A stretch of 30,577 bases of DNA. Origin: CADEEN01 sp963740395. GTDB taxonomy: Bacteria > Pseudomonadota > Gammaproteobacteria > Burkholderiales > Burkholderiaceae_C. Under the pieces are notes generated by a model. It was given only the letters and a program-made list of their open reading frames with translations. It had not been told where the DNA came from and searched no databases. This document shows positions 1 through 8,006 of this stretch, in pieces. Position numbers and translations under genes: made by a program. The stretch lies in the NCBI GenBank assembly GCA_963740395.1, contig CAVUEP010000028.1, forward strand, positions 1 to 30,577. The letters run 5' to 3'. The stretch's first letter is position 1; each line of letters starts with the position of its first letter.

Positions 1-2
1 GT

Positions 3-110
3 GTCAAGAAGCGCACGGCGCGCGGCGAGCAAGGCGAGATCGCGATCGCCTTCGACTCGCTCGACGAACTCAACGGCTTGCTCGAGAAACTGGGCGTCGC
101 CGGCGCCTGA
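3..110 (+). CDS. C-terminal end of a ParB-like partition protein (partial)
   Basis: Only the last 35 codons are inside the window, ending in TGA at 108-110. The readable tail contains EIAIAFDSLDELNGLLEKLG. An alternation of strand residues followed by S-L-x-E-L and a final amphipathic helix is typical of the C-terminal dimerisation domain of ParB/Spo0J-family proteins, which bind parS sites and work with ParA in DNA segregation. The body of the gene, including the ParB nuclease/CTPase fold and the helix-turn-helix, lies upstream of the window, so the assignment rests on a short tail. The stop lies 14 bases before the LysR start, so the two genes may be cotranscribed. Confidence 0.5.
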   Translation, partial: VKKRTARGEQGEIAIAFDSLDELNGLLEKLGVAGA

Positions 111-124
111 GGCAGGAGGCGCCG

Positions 125-1048
125 ATGTCTTCGCACATCACGCTGCGCCAGTTCCGCTACTTCATCGCCGTGGCCGAAAGTGGGTCGGTCGCCGCGGCGT
201 CGCGCATGCTCGCGATTGCCCAGAGCGCGGTCACCAAGAGCTTGCAGGACCTGGAAGACGAACTTGGTCAGACGCTGTTCGAGCGCAGCTCGCGCGGCAT
301 GATGCTGACGCCACAGGGCCACCGCTTCCTGACCAGTGCGCGCAAGGTGATCGGTGCAGTGGCCGAGGCTACGCGGCTGCATCGTGCCGACGAGACCTCC
401 GAACTGGTCGGCCGCCTCAATGTCGGCGTCACGAGCCTGGTGGCCGGCTACTACCTGAGCGAACTGCTGACCCGGTTTCGGCGCAACGGTCCTGCGGTCG
501 ACGTCCAGGTGACCGAGGAGACCCCGCCGTTCCTTGAGCATCTGCTGATCAACGGGGAGCTCGACGTGGCCATCATGGTCAGCAATGTGCTCGAAGAGCC
601 GCAGGCGCTGATCTCCGAAACGCTGACCCGCAGCCCGAACCGGGTCTGGCTCGCGTCCGACCACCCGCTGGCATTGCGCGACGAAGTGACGCTCGCCGAC
701 TGCGCCGGCTACGACCAGATCGTGCTCGACGCCGATCGCATCGACGACCTGATGCGCGCCGCGTGGGCGCGCCATCATCTCAAGGTGCGCCCGCTGTTGA
801 AGACCTCGTCGCTGGAAGCCGTGCGCTCACTTGTCGGCGCAGGGGCGGGCATCGCGGTGTTGCCCGACTTCCTCTATCGCCCCTGGACGCTGGACGCAGA
901 ACATGTCGACGTGCGCCCGCTGCGCGACGAATTGCCGACAGTCGATGTTGGCCTGGTCTGGCGCCGCGGGCTCGCGCTCAAGCCGGCAGCGGCGGAGTTC
1001 ATCGAGGTCGCGCGCGAGCAGTCGCGCACACGCTCGCTCAGAGCTTGA
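125..1048 (+). CDS. LysR-family transcriptional regulator
   Basis: A complete 307-residue LysR regulator of usual length. Residues about 6-64 form the N-terminal winged helix-turn-helix, with the typical A-V-A-E-S-G-S-V-A-A-A-S and Q-S-A-V-T-K-S recognition-helix pattern followed by L-E-x-x-L-G-x-x-L-F-E-R. From about residue 93 onward is the periplasmic-binding-protein-like effector domain (LNVGVTSLVAGYYLSELL and later GAGAGIAVLP). The ATG at 125 is preceded by a good ribosome site, GGAGG at 115-119. The gene ends convergently with the aldehyde dehydrogenase gene and the two reading frames overlap by 11 bases. It may control the neighbouring polyamine operon, but that is inference from position only; its effector cannot be read from the sequence. 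Confidence 0.95.
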   Translation: MSSHITLRQFRYFIAVAESGSVAAASRMLAIAQSAVTKSLQDLEDELGQTLFERSSRGMMLTPQGHRFLTSARKVIGAVAEATRLHRADETSELVGRLNVGVTSLVAGYYLSELLTRFRRNGPAVDVQVTEETPPFLEHLLINGELDVAIMVSNVLEEPQALISETLTRSPNRVWLASDHPLALRDEVTLADCAGYDQIVLDADRIDDLMRAAWARHHLKVRPLLKTSSLEAVRSLVGAGAGIAVLPDFLYRPWTLDAEHVDVRPLRDELPTVDVGLVWRRGLALKPAAAEFIEVAREQSRTRSLRA

Positions 1049-2474
1049 TCATGACGTGGCGAGGGACGGTGTAGTCCTCCAGCGCGTACAGGCTCAGGTC
1101 CTTGCCATAGCCACTGCTCTTCAGGCCGCCGTGCGGCATTTCGTTGACGAGCATGAAGTGGGTGTTGATCCAGGTGCAACCGTATTGCAGTCGGCGCGCG
1201 ACCTGCATCGCCCGCCCCACGTCCTGTGTCCACACCGACGACGCCAGACCATAGTCGCTGTCGTTGGCCCATGCCACGGCCTGATCGGTGTCGGTGAACC
1301 GTGTCACGCTGACGACCGGGCCGAAGACCTCGCGCCGGACGATTTCGTCGTCCTGGCGCGCGCCGGCAATCACCGTTGGTTCATAGAAGAAGCCGCCGCC
1401 GGCGCGCAGCTTGCCGCCGGCCGTGACTTCCATGTGGCCGGCCATCTGCGCGCGCTCGACGAAACTGGCGACGCGGTTGCGCTGCCGGTCGCTGATCAGC
1501 GGGCCGATCTCTGCGCCTTCCTCATCCTGCAGGCCGACCTTGATCGACTTCACCGCGCTCGACAGGTCGGCGACCAGCTTGTCGTGGATCTTCGCGCCGG
1601 CGTAGACGCGGCAGGCGGCAGTGCAGTCCTGACCGGCGTTGTAGTAGCCGAAGGTGCGCAAACCGTCGACAACCGAATCCAGGTCGGCATCGTCGAACAC
1701 GATCACCGGCGCCTTGCCGCCAAGCTCGAGGTGGGTTCGCTTGAGGGTGGCACTGGCGGCCTGCAGGATCTTGCGGCCCGTGGAGACGTCCCCGGTCAGG
1801 CTGACCATCGCGACATCCGGATGCTCGACGAGCGGTTGACCAACGGTGGCGCCACGGCCGGTGATCACGTTGAAGACGCCCTTCGGAAAGATGTCGGCGG
1901 CCACGCGAGCCAGCCACAGTGCGGTCAGGGGGGTCTGTTCGCTGGGCTTGAGCACCACCGTATTGCCCGCTGCCAGCGCCGGGGCCGACTTCCATGCGGC
2001 CATCATCAACGGGTAGTTCCAGGGCGCGATGGAACCCACCACCCCGACCGGATCGCGCCGGATCATGCTGGTGTGGCCGGCCAGATACTCGCCGGCCAGC
2101 GGCCCTGTCAAGGTGCGGCAGGCGCCCGCGAAAAACCGGAAGGCGTCGGCGACGGCCGGGATCTCATCGCCCAGCGCACGGGCGTAGGGCTTGCCGCAGT
2201 TGAGCGACTCGAGCCGCGCGAAGGTCTCGGCATGGGCCTCGATCGCATCGGCCAGCTTCAGCAGCATGCGCGAGCGCTCCATCGGCGTGGTCTCGCGCCA
2301 GGCGTCGAACGCGCGGCGCGCCGCCGACACGGCCTTGTCCAGCTGCTCCGCCGACGCCTCCGGCACTTCGACCAGAAGCGCGCCGGTGGACGGGTTCAGG
2401 ACCCGCTCGGCCTCGCCTTCGCCGGTGACGAAGGCGCCGTCGATGAACAGTTCGGTGGGCAGGGTCGGATTCAT
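1038..2474 (-). CDS. patD: Gamma-aminobutyraldehyde dehydrogenase (PatD/YdcW type)
   Basis: A 478-residue NAD-dependent aldehyde dehydrogenase that resembles E. coli YdcW/PatD along its whole length. That enzyme oxidises 4-aminobutanal, made from putrescine by transamination, to GABA. Visible motifs are PWNYP (151-155), the general-base glutamate in LELGG (Glu250) and the catalytic cysteine in the characteristic FGYYNAGQDC (Cys284), plus the conserved ending SGYGKD...LEDYT. It is the last gene of a minus-strand unit with four transporter genes, 11 bases behind the permease gene, the same order as E. coli ydcSTUVW. The context of polyamine import supports putrescine degradation. No putrescine aminotransferase is in the window. 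Its 3' end overlaps the LysR gene by 11 bases. Confidence 0.93.
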   Translation of the reverse strand: MNPTLPTELFIDGAFVTGEGEAERVLNPSTGALLVEVPEASAEQLDKAVSAARRAFDAWRETTPMERSRMLLKLADAIEAHAETFARLESLNCGKPYARALGDEIPAVADAFRFFAGACRTLTGPLAGEYLAGHTSMIRRDPVGVVGSIAPWNYPLMMAAWKSAPALAAGNTVVLKPSEQTPLTALWLARVAADIFPKGVFNVITGRGATVGQPLVEHPDVAMVSLTGDVSTGRKILQAASATLKRTHLELGGKAPVIVFDDADLDSVVDGLRTFGYYNAGQDCTAACRVYAGAKIHDKLVADLSSAVKSIKVGLQDEEGAEIGPLISDRQRNRVASFVERAQMAGHMEVTAGGKLRAGGGFFYEPTVIAGARQDDEIVRREVFGPVVSVTRFTDTDQAVAWANDSDYGLASSVWTQDVGRAMQVARRLQYGCTWINTHFMLVNEMPHGGLKSSGYGKDLSLYALEDYTVPRHVMIKL

Positions 2475-2485
2475 TGCAGCACTCC

Positions 2486-3274
2486 TTAGCGGGGGCCCGG
2501 CTCGTTCGACCGGGTGAGGGTGTAGGCCAGCAGGATCGGCACGAACGTCAACGCGATGATCACCACCGCGACGACGTTGGTCACCGGCCGCTGGCGAGGC
2601 CGGATCAGCTCTTGCAGCATCCAGATCGGCAGGGTGGTCTGCTGGCCGGCGGTGAAGGTGGTCACGATGACTTCGTCGAAGGACAACGCGAAGGCCAGCA
2701 GTGCGCCTGCCAGCAGTGCCGAACCGAGCTGGGGCAGGATCACGTAGCGAAGGGTCTGGAAGCCGTCTGCGCCCAGGTCCATGCTGGCTTCGATCAGGTT
2801 CGGATTGAGCCGGCGCAGCCGCGCCACGGCGTTGTTGAAGACCACGACGACGCAGAAGGTTGCATGGCCGATCACGATGGTCCAGAAGGAGAAGGGGATC
2901 TCCAGCGTGTGGTACGCCGAGCGCAAGGCGATGCCGGTGATGACGCCCGGCAATGCGATGGGCAGGATGAACAGCAGCGAGACCGCGTCGCGTCCGAAAA
3001 AGCGCGCGCGCGCCAGCGCCGCCGCGGCCAGCGTGCCGAGGATCAGCGCGATGACGGTGCTCCAGGCCGCGATCGAGAAACTGAGCTCGATCGCGGCCCA
3101 GACATCCTCGCGCTGCCAGGCCACGCCGAACCAGCGTGTCGTCAGCGCCGGTGGCGGGAAGACGTAGCTCTTGTCCTCGGCGCTGAAGGCGTAGACGACG
3201 ATCAAGGCCAGCGGAACGTGCAGAAACGCGATCACGGCCCAGGCAGCGGTCTTCAGCAAGGATCTAGAGCGCAT
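2486..3274 (-). CDS. ydcV: Polyamine ABC transporter permease (YdcV/PotC type)
   Basis: An inner-membrane permease of about 262 residues with some six transmembrane helices. It carries the EAA loop that contacts the ATPase (EASMDLGADGFQTLRYVILP), as in PotC/YdcV proteins. I place the start at the ATG at 3274 because AGGGAG lies about six bases upstream and the conserved N-terminus (a basic stretch, then the first helix) begins just after it; a TTG at 3298 would add eight residues. The start overlaps the end of the preceding permease gene by 11 bases, indicating translational coupling. With YdcU it should form the heterodimeric membrane channel of a putrescine/spermidine importer. Substrate is inferred from the operon. 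Confidence 0.92.
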   Translation of the reverse strand: MRSRSLLKTAAWAVIAFLHVPLALIVVYAFSAEDKSYVFPPPALTTRWFGVAWQREDVWAAIELSFSIAAWSTVIALILGTLAAAALARARFFGRDAVSLLFILPIALPGVITGIALRSAYHTLEIPFSFWTIVIGHATFCVVVVFNNAVARLRRLNPNLIEASMDLGADGFQTLRYVILPQLGSALLAGALLAFALSFDEVIVTTFTAGQQTTLPIWMLQELIRPRQRPVTNVVAVVIIALTFVPILLAYTLTRSNEPGPR

Positions 3275-4205
3275 CGAAGGCTCCCTGGCGCTTGGCAAAC
3301 CACAGGTACAGGCCGATGGCGACGATCGGCACCAGCGAGAAGGCCGCGGCGAAGGGCAGGTTGCCGGCCACGCCCTGCTGCCGGTAGATGACCTGACCGA
3401 TGTAGAGCGTTGAGTCGCCGATGACCTGCGGGATGATGTAGTCGCCCAGCGTCAGGCTGAAGGTGAAGATCGATCCTGCTGCCACGCCCGGCATCGCCAG
3501 CGGAAGGATGACGCGCCGAAAGGTGACTCCCGGGCTCGCACCGAGGTCGGCCGAGGCCTCGATCGTGCTGGCCGGAATGCGTTCGATTGCCGCGGCCAGT
3601 GGCAGGATCATGAACGGCAGCCACATGTAGACAAAGACGATGAAGGTTCCCAGCGTGGAAAAGCTCAGCGAGGGCCCACCGATCAGCGGCGTCGCCAGCA
3701 CGACTTCGATCACGCCGGTCATCTGCAGCCGTTCGGCCAGCCAGTGGATGGCGCCTTCCTTGGCCAGCAGCAGCTTCCAGGCGTACAGCCGCACGAGGTA
3801 GCTGCTCCACAAGGGCAGCATCACCGCGACAAAGAGCAGCGCACGTGTGGAACCGGTGGCGTGGCGCGCCATCACCAGCGCCACGGGGAAAGCAAGCGCA
3901 GTGCAGGTCAAGGTCACCACGACGGCCATGCCGATCGAACGCCGCGCGGCGTCGAGGTTGGCCAGCTCCAGCAGTGCAATGAAATTGGACACGCCGACCT
4001 CGCGAACCACCTGACCGGTGAAGTCGTCGAGGCGGAAGAACGCGTTGGCCAGCAGCGCAAACAGCGATCCGAGGTAGATGACGCCGAACCACAGCAATGG
4101 CGGCGCCAGCAGCGCCAGCAGCAGCAGGCCCCGGCGTGTATAGAGCAGGTCCGATGCCGCCCGGCGAAGCGTGCGTGGCGGCGCCGTCAGCGTGAGCGTG
4201 GTCAT
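3264..4205 (-). CDS. ydcU: Polyamine ABC transporter permease (YdcU/PotB type)
   Basis: A 313-residue permease with a long first helix (LLLLALLAPPLLWFGVIYLG) and five further predicted helices. The EAA motif is visible as EASADLGASPGVTFRRVILP, and WSSYLVRLYAWK and YMWLPFMILPL are typical of the PotB/YdcU branch. The ATG at 4205 is chosen because it forms an ATGA overlap with the stop of the ATPase gene, a classic coupled junction; a start at 4238 would only add unconserved residues. It pairs with YdcV to form the translocation pore. The sequence supports a polyamine/opine/phosphonate-type importer; polyamine specificity is inferred from the aldehyde dehydrogenase and the syntenic E. coli operon. 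Confidence 0.93.
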   Translation of the reverse strand: MTTLTLTAPPRTLRRAASDLLYTRRGLLLLALLAPPLLWFGVIYLGSLFALLANAFFRLDDFTGQVVREVGVSNFIALLELANLDAARRSIGMAVVVTLTCTALAFPVALVMARHATGSTRALLFVAVMLPLWSSYLVRLYAWKLLLAKEGAIHWLAERLQMTGVIEVVLATPLIGGPSLSFSTLGTFIVFVYMWLPFMILPLAAAIERIPASTIEASADLGASPGVTFRRVILPLAMPGVAAGSIFTFSLTLGDYIIPQVIGDSTLYIGQVIYRQQGVAGNLPFAAAFSLVPIVAIGLYLWFAKRQGAFDAL

Positions 4206-5206
4206 GGGCTCAAGCCATGCACTGCACGCGCATCCCAATGCAGATTCACCGCCTGGCCCGCCTCGGGCGCCGGCGCTTCGACGGTCGCCGACAGGTCGAC
4301 TTGCAGCAGCGCGTCGCCGGCCTCGACCTTGATGCGCGTGAACGCGCCGAAGTACTGGACCTCGGCCACGATGCCACTGGCGCGCGCGTCCGCGTCGGCA
4401 CCCAGGCGAATGCGCTCCGGCCGCAACATCGCCGCCGCATGGCCGGTCAGGCGGCGTGCTGCGTTGCCGTCGAGCACATTGGCAGCGCCGACAAACTGCG
4501 CCACGAAACGAGTGCTCGGCGTGTCGTAGATCTGCGCCGGAGTTCCCACCTGTTCAAGGCGTCCCAGGTTGAATACGCCGACGCGGTCGCTCATCGACAG
4601 CGCTTCGTGCTGGTCGTGGGTGATGAACAGGAAGGTGATGCCCAGTCGGCGCTGCAGGGCCTTCAGTTCACTCTGCATCTGCTCGCGCAGCTTGAGGTCG
4701 AGTGCGCCGAGCGGCTCGTCGAGCAGCAGGACCTGCGGCTGACCGATCAGCGCACGCGCCAAGGCGACACGCTGGCGCTGGCCGCCGGACAGTATCGCAG
4801 GTCGCCGGTCGCCAACGTCGGGCAGGCGAACGAGCTCGAGCAGCTCATCGGCGTTCTGCGCACGCTGGGCCCGGCCAATGCCTCGGACCCTCAGCGGGTA
4901 GGCGACGTTGTCGCGGATGCTCATGTGCGGGAACAGCGCGTAGTCCTGGAACACGGTGTTCACCGGTCGCGCGTAGGGCGGCAAACGGGTCACGTCGACG
5001 TCGCCGATGCGCACGCGCCCGGCGGTGGGCAGCGTGAACCCACCGATCAAGCGCAGGCAGGTCGTCTTGCCCGAGCCCGAGGGGCCAAGCAAGGTGAAGA
5101 ACTCACCCGCGTCGATCGTCAGATCGACGCCGTCGACGGCGCGCACGGCCGAAGCACCGCTGCCGAAGACGCACTCGGCGCCTTCGAGCTGGACGGCGGC
5201 GGTCAT
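4202..5206 (-). CDS. ydcT: Polyamine ABC transporter ATP-binding protein (YdcT/PotA type)
   Basis: A 334-residue ATPase that drives the importer. Walker A is GPSGSGKTT, the ABC signature is LSGGQRQR, Walker B with the adjacent D-loop is LLLDEPLGALD, and the switch histidine is in FITHDQHEALS. The last 90 or so residues form the TOBE domain seen in PotA-like and maltose-type ATPases. The gene starts with ATG at 5206, 10 bases after the binding-protein gene, and ends in a 4-base overlap with ydcU. All catalytic motifs look intact. Confidence 0.95.
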   Translation of the reverse strand: MTAAVQLEGAECVFGSGASAVRAVDGVDLTIDAGEFFTLLGPSGSGKTTCLRLIGGFTLPTAGRVRIGDVDVTRLPPYARPVNTVFQDYALFPHMSIRDNVAYPLRVRGIGRAQRAQNADELLELVRLPDVGDRRPAILSGGQRQRVALARALIGQPQVLLLDEPLGALDLKLREQMQSELKALQRRLGITFLFITHDQHEALSMSDRVGVFNLGRLEQVGTPAQIYDTPSTRFVAQFVGAANVLDGNAARRLTGHAAAMLRPERIRLGADADARASGIVAEVQYFGAFTRIKVEAGDALLQVDLSATVEAPAPEAGQAVNLHWDARAVHGLSP

Positions 5207-5216
5207 CGCCTCGTGG

Positions 5217-6386
5217 TCAGCGGCCGCCGAGCACGGCGATGTAGTCCGACACCCACTTGTGGTACGGCACGCAGGCGTTGCCCTGGCTCTTGCACTGGGT
5301 CACTGGCGTGCGCCAGAAGGAGATGCGATCGAAGTCGTTGTAGCCCTGGCGCGCGCAACCCTGGTCGCCGAGCAGTTTGTTGCCCTTGCATGCCGATGGC
5401 ACCGAGGGGACCGAGCCGAACCAGGCCGACAGGTCGCCCTGGAGCTTGGGATTGAGCGAGTGTTCGAGCCACATGTAGGCGCAGTTGGGGTTCTTGGCCT
5501 CGCTGTGCATCATCGTGCTGTCGGCCCAGCCGGTGGCGCCCTCGACCGGTACCACGGTGGCGATCGGCGCCTTCTTGCTGCCCAGGATGTTGGCCTGGAA
5601 CTGCCAGCTGCTGGACGCGACGACACCTTCGTTGGTGAAGTCGTCGATCTGGACGAAGGCGTCGTGCCAGTACTTGCCGACCAGCTTGCGCTGACCGCGC
5701 AGCAGATCCAGCGCGGCCTTGTACTGGGCCTCGTTGAGTTCGTACGGGTCCTTGATGCCGAGCGCCGGGTTCTTCTTCATCAGGTACAGCGCGGCGTCGG
5801 CGATGTAGATCGGCCCATCGAAGGCCTGGACGCGGCCCTTGTTGCTCTTGCCGTCCGGCAGAGTTGTCTCCTCGAAGACCACGCTCCAGCTGGTCGGCTT
5901 CTTGTCGCCAAAGACCTTGGTGTTGTACATGAGCACGTTCCAGCCCCACTGATAGGGCACACCGTAGTGCTGGTCACCCTCGTAGTGCCAGGGCGCCTTC
6001 TGCAGTCGCGGGTCGACGTTCTTGTAGCTCGGGATCAGGCTGACGTTGATCGGCTGCACGCGCTTGCCACGAATCAGGCGGGTGCTCGCATCGCCGGAGG
6101 CGGTGACGAGGTCGAATCCACCTTCGTTCATCAGCGCGACCATCTCGTCGGAGGTGCCGGCGGTCTTGACGTTGACCTTGCAGCCGCTCTTCTTCTCGAA
6201 GTCGGTGACCCAGTCGAAGTTCTTGTCGGTGGCGCCGCGTTCGATGTAGCCTGGCCAGGCCACGATGTCGACCTGGCCCTCGCCCTTGCCGAGTTTTTGA
6301 AGCGGGCCCTTCTGGGCTTCGGCCAAGGTGTGCGCGGCCAGCGCGACGGCGGCCAGTGTGGCCAGCGACAAGGTTTTGCGAATCAT
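5217..6386 (-). CDS. ydcS: Periplasmic polyamine-binding protein (YdcS type)
   Basis: A 389-residue solute-binding protein. Residues 1 to about 24 look like a Sec signal peptide with cleavage near AEA. The mature part resembles E. coli YdcS, with the early motif VDIVAWPGYIERG, then VTDFEKKSGCKVNVKTAGTSD, and a pair of lobes as in PotD/PotF. E. coli YdcS has also been reported to have polyhydroxybutyrate synthase activity; nothing here tests that. The start at 6386 has an AGGAG site about six bases upstream. It is the first gene of the five-gene unit, so the promoter should lie in the 143 bases before it. Confidence 0.93.
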   Translation of the reverse strand: MIRKTLSLATLAAVALAAHTLAEAQKGPLQKLGKGEGQVDIVAWPGYIERGATDKNFDWVTDFEKKSGCKVNVKTAGTSDEMVALMNEGGFDLVTASGDASTRLIRGKRVQPINVSLIPSYKNVDPRLQKAPWHYEGDQHYGVPYQWGWNVLMYNTKVFGDKKPTSWSVVFEETTLPDGKSNKGRVQAFDGPIYIADAALYLMKKNPALGIKDPYELNEAQYKAALDLLRGQRKLVGKYWHDAFVQIDDFTNEGVVASSSWQFQANILGSKKAPIATVVPVEGATGWADSTMMHSEAKNPNCAYMWLEHSLNPKLQGDLSAWFGSVPSVPSACKGNKLLGDQGCARQGYNDFDRISFWRTPVTQCKSQGNACVPYHKWVSDYIAVLGGR

Positions 6387-6529
6387 GCGGCGCTCCTGGG
6401 GGATGAGTGACGCGTCGCACGATATGCGCCGACCCGCAGGCTGTGAAATTCAATGTGTCGCACGCCCACTATCGAAAACAACGATAGCAAGGGTAAACAT
6501 GAGGATTGCGCGAATGCCCGCGCCTGCCG
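6387..6529 (-). promoter_or_regulatory. Control region of the ydcSTUVW operon
   Basis: This 143-base gap lies between the HD-GYP gene and ydcS, both on the minus strand, and must hold the ydc promoter if the operon is controlled separately. A 6-base inverted repeat, CTATCG-N7-CGATAG, lies at 6469-6487, in an AT-richer patch about 85-100 bases upstream of the ydcS start. It is a reasonable operator candidate. I could not find a convincing sigma70 or sigma54 promoter, and no T-rich terminator for the upstream gene is visible. Confidence 0.4.
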
Positions 6530-7909
6530 TCAAGGGCTTTCGCTTTGCGCTGGCTCAGCTGCCCTGGCAGACTCCGCGGGCATGCCGGCTCCGGCTGGCG
6601 CCGAAGACGCCGAAGCAGAGGGCGCTGCGACGATGCCCAGGCCACGGTCACACAGCGTGTCGATGGCCTGCAGCCACTCGTCGAACCAGCCGGGAAGCGC
6701 TTCGTCCGGCGTCAGCGCCCAGCGCCGCAGGGCCTGGCGCGAGACGATGCGCAGCTGCCAGGTGGCTTCGTGCAGGATCAGCGCCATTTCCGACGCGAGC
6801 TCTGCATCGCTCAGGTCGCCGGCCAGCGTTGCCAGTTGGTCGCCCGCCGCGCCGATGTCGGCCAGCTGGCGCAGCAGCTGGCCGCATTGGTCGTGCACAC
6901 GCGTCACGGCGGAGGTTCGAGCGTCGCCGGTCGCGGCATCGTCCGACGCCGGCCAGGCGCGCAACAGCCGGTCGATTTCGGTCAGGTCCTGGACAGCGTT
7001 CTCGGCCGGCGGTGCGGACTGATCATCGGGCAGCTTGGCGACCAGCTGCAGCAGCTCGGTGACCATCGTCGCGTCGAACGCATGGCGATTCATGCGCAGC
7101 ACCACCGACAGGCGCATCCGTGGCGCGGGATGATCACCGCTGAAGATGGCCGTCACCAACCCACTGATCGCGAGCATGCGTCCCCACGAACCCTGGGCGT
7201 CGCCGCGGATGTTGCGCGGGTAGCCAGAACCGTCGAGTCGCTCATGGTGCTCCAGCACCGCACTCAACAGCGGGCGCGGGTACTCATGATGGCGTTCGAG
7301 CAGGGTCGTCGAAATCAGCGGGTGGGCGTAAAGCTGGCGGCGCTGCGCTCGGTCGAGCTGGATCGTCGGCTGCATCAGCACCGGGTCGATGTGCAGCATG
7401 CCCACGTCCTGCAGCAACCCGGCGGCGGCCAGCATGCGCATGTCGTGGCGGCTGCCGTCTTGCCGCCTGACCAGCCAGGCAGCCGTCATCGCGCAGCGCA
7501 GCGACTGCCGCCAGAGTTCGGGATAGGTCTCGCGCGCCAAGGTCAGCTGGAAAGCCACCGGCTTGGGCAGCGGCACCTGCGACAGCTCTTCGAGCAGCAT
7601 GTCGCGCGTTCGCCCGTCACCGTACATGGCGGCGAACAGCGGTTCGGACTCGATCGCGGCCTGCGCCGCCTCGCGCAGCTCGGCGCCGTTGACGGTCGAC
7701 TCGGCTTCGACGCACTGGGCCAGCGGTTGGCTCAGCTGATGTCGGGTCAGCCGTTCGTACAGCTTGGCGTCCACCGTCACACCCTTGTCGATGATCTTCA
7801 GGCCCTGGGTGTTGAAGATGGCCGTGCTCGACACGACGTTCTGCCGTTCACCCAGCTCGGTGACGGCGCGCGCGAAATGGGCGGAATCGGGGACCGCCTC
7901 GTCGGTCAT
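6530..7909 (-). CDS. Degenerate HD-GYP domain protein
   Basis: A 459-residue cytoplasmic protein with an HD-GYP domain in about residues 120-290. The GYP motif is intact as HHERLDGSGYP (221-231) and the downstream ligand-type His196 is present. The HD dyad itself reads Gln167-Asp168 (LLQDVGML), and the later aspartate usually found in the R-I-x-x-V-x-D stretch is missing (RMLAISGLVTAIF). Active HD-GYP enzymes hydrolyse cyclic di-GMP with two or three metals; loss of the first histidine suggests binding or scaffolding rather than catalysis. Flanking regions are helical with no recognised domain. The ATG at 7909 is favoured, with GAGGA eight bases upstream; an ORF start at 7987 would add 26 unconserved residues. 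The MFS gene lies 97 bases upstream on the same strand. Confidence 0.85.
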   Translation of the reverse strand: MTDEAVPDSAHFARAVTELGERQNVVSSTAIFNTQGLKIIDKGVTVDAKLYERLTRHQLSQPLAQCVEAESTVNGAELREAAQAAIESEPLFAAMYGDGRTRDMLLEELSQVPLPKPVAFQLTLARETYPELWRQSLRCAMTAAWLVRRQDGSRHDMRMLAAAGLLQDVGMLHIDPVLMQPTIQLDRAQRRQLYAHPLISTTLLERHHEYPRPLLSAVLEHHERLDGSGYPRNIRGDAQGSWGRMLAISGLVTAIFSGDHPAPRMRLSVVLRMNRHAFDATMVTELLQLVAKLPDDQSAPPAENAVQDLTEIDRLLRAWPASDDAATGDARTSAVTRVHDQCGQLLRQLADIGAAGDQLATLAGDLSDAELASEMALILHEATWQLRIVSRQALRRWALTPDEALPGWFDEWLQAIDTLCDRGLGIVAAPSASASSAPAGAGMPAESARAAEPAQSESP

Positions 7910-8006
7910 TGCATGGGTCCTCGGCTGGGCATCGGTAGACGCTCCTGACCGGATTGTGGGTTGTCTGCGGTGTGGGTGAAGGGGCAAAAAGCCGAACGAC
8001 TGGGGC

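Noticed and set aside
5007..6410. 467-codon open frame on the plus strand opposite ydcS
   Set aside because: The minus-strand ydcS has a signal peptide, ribosome site and family match; the plus frame has none of these.
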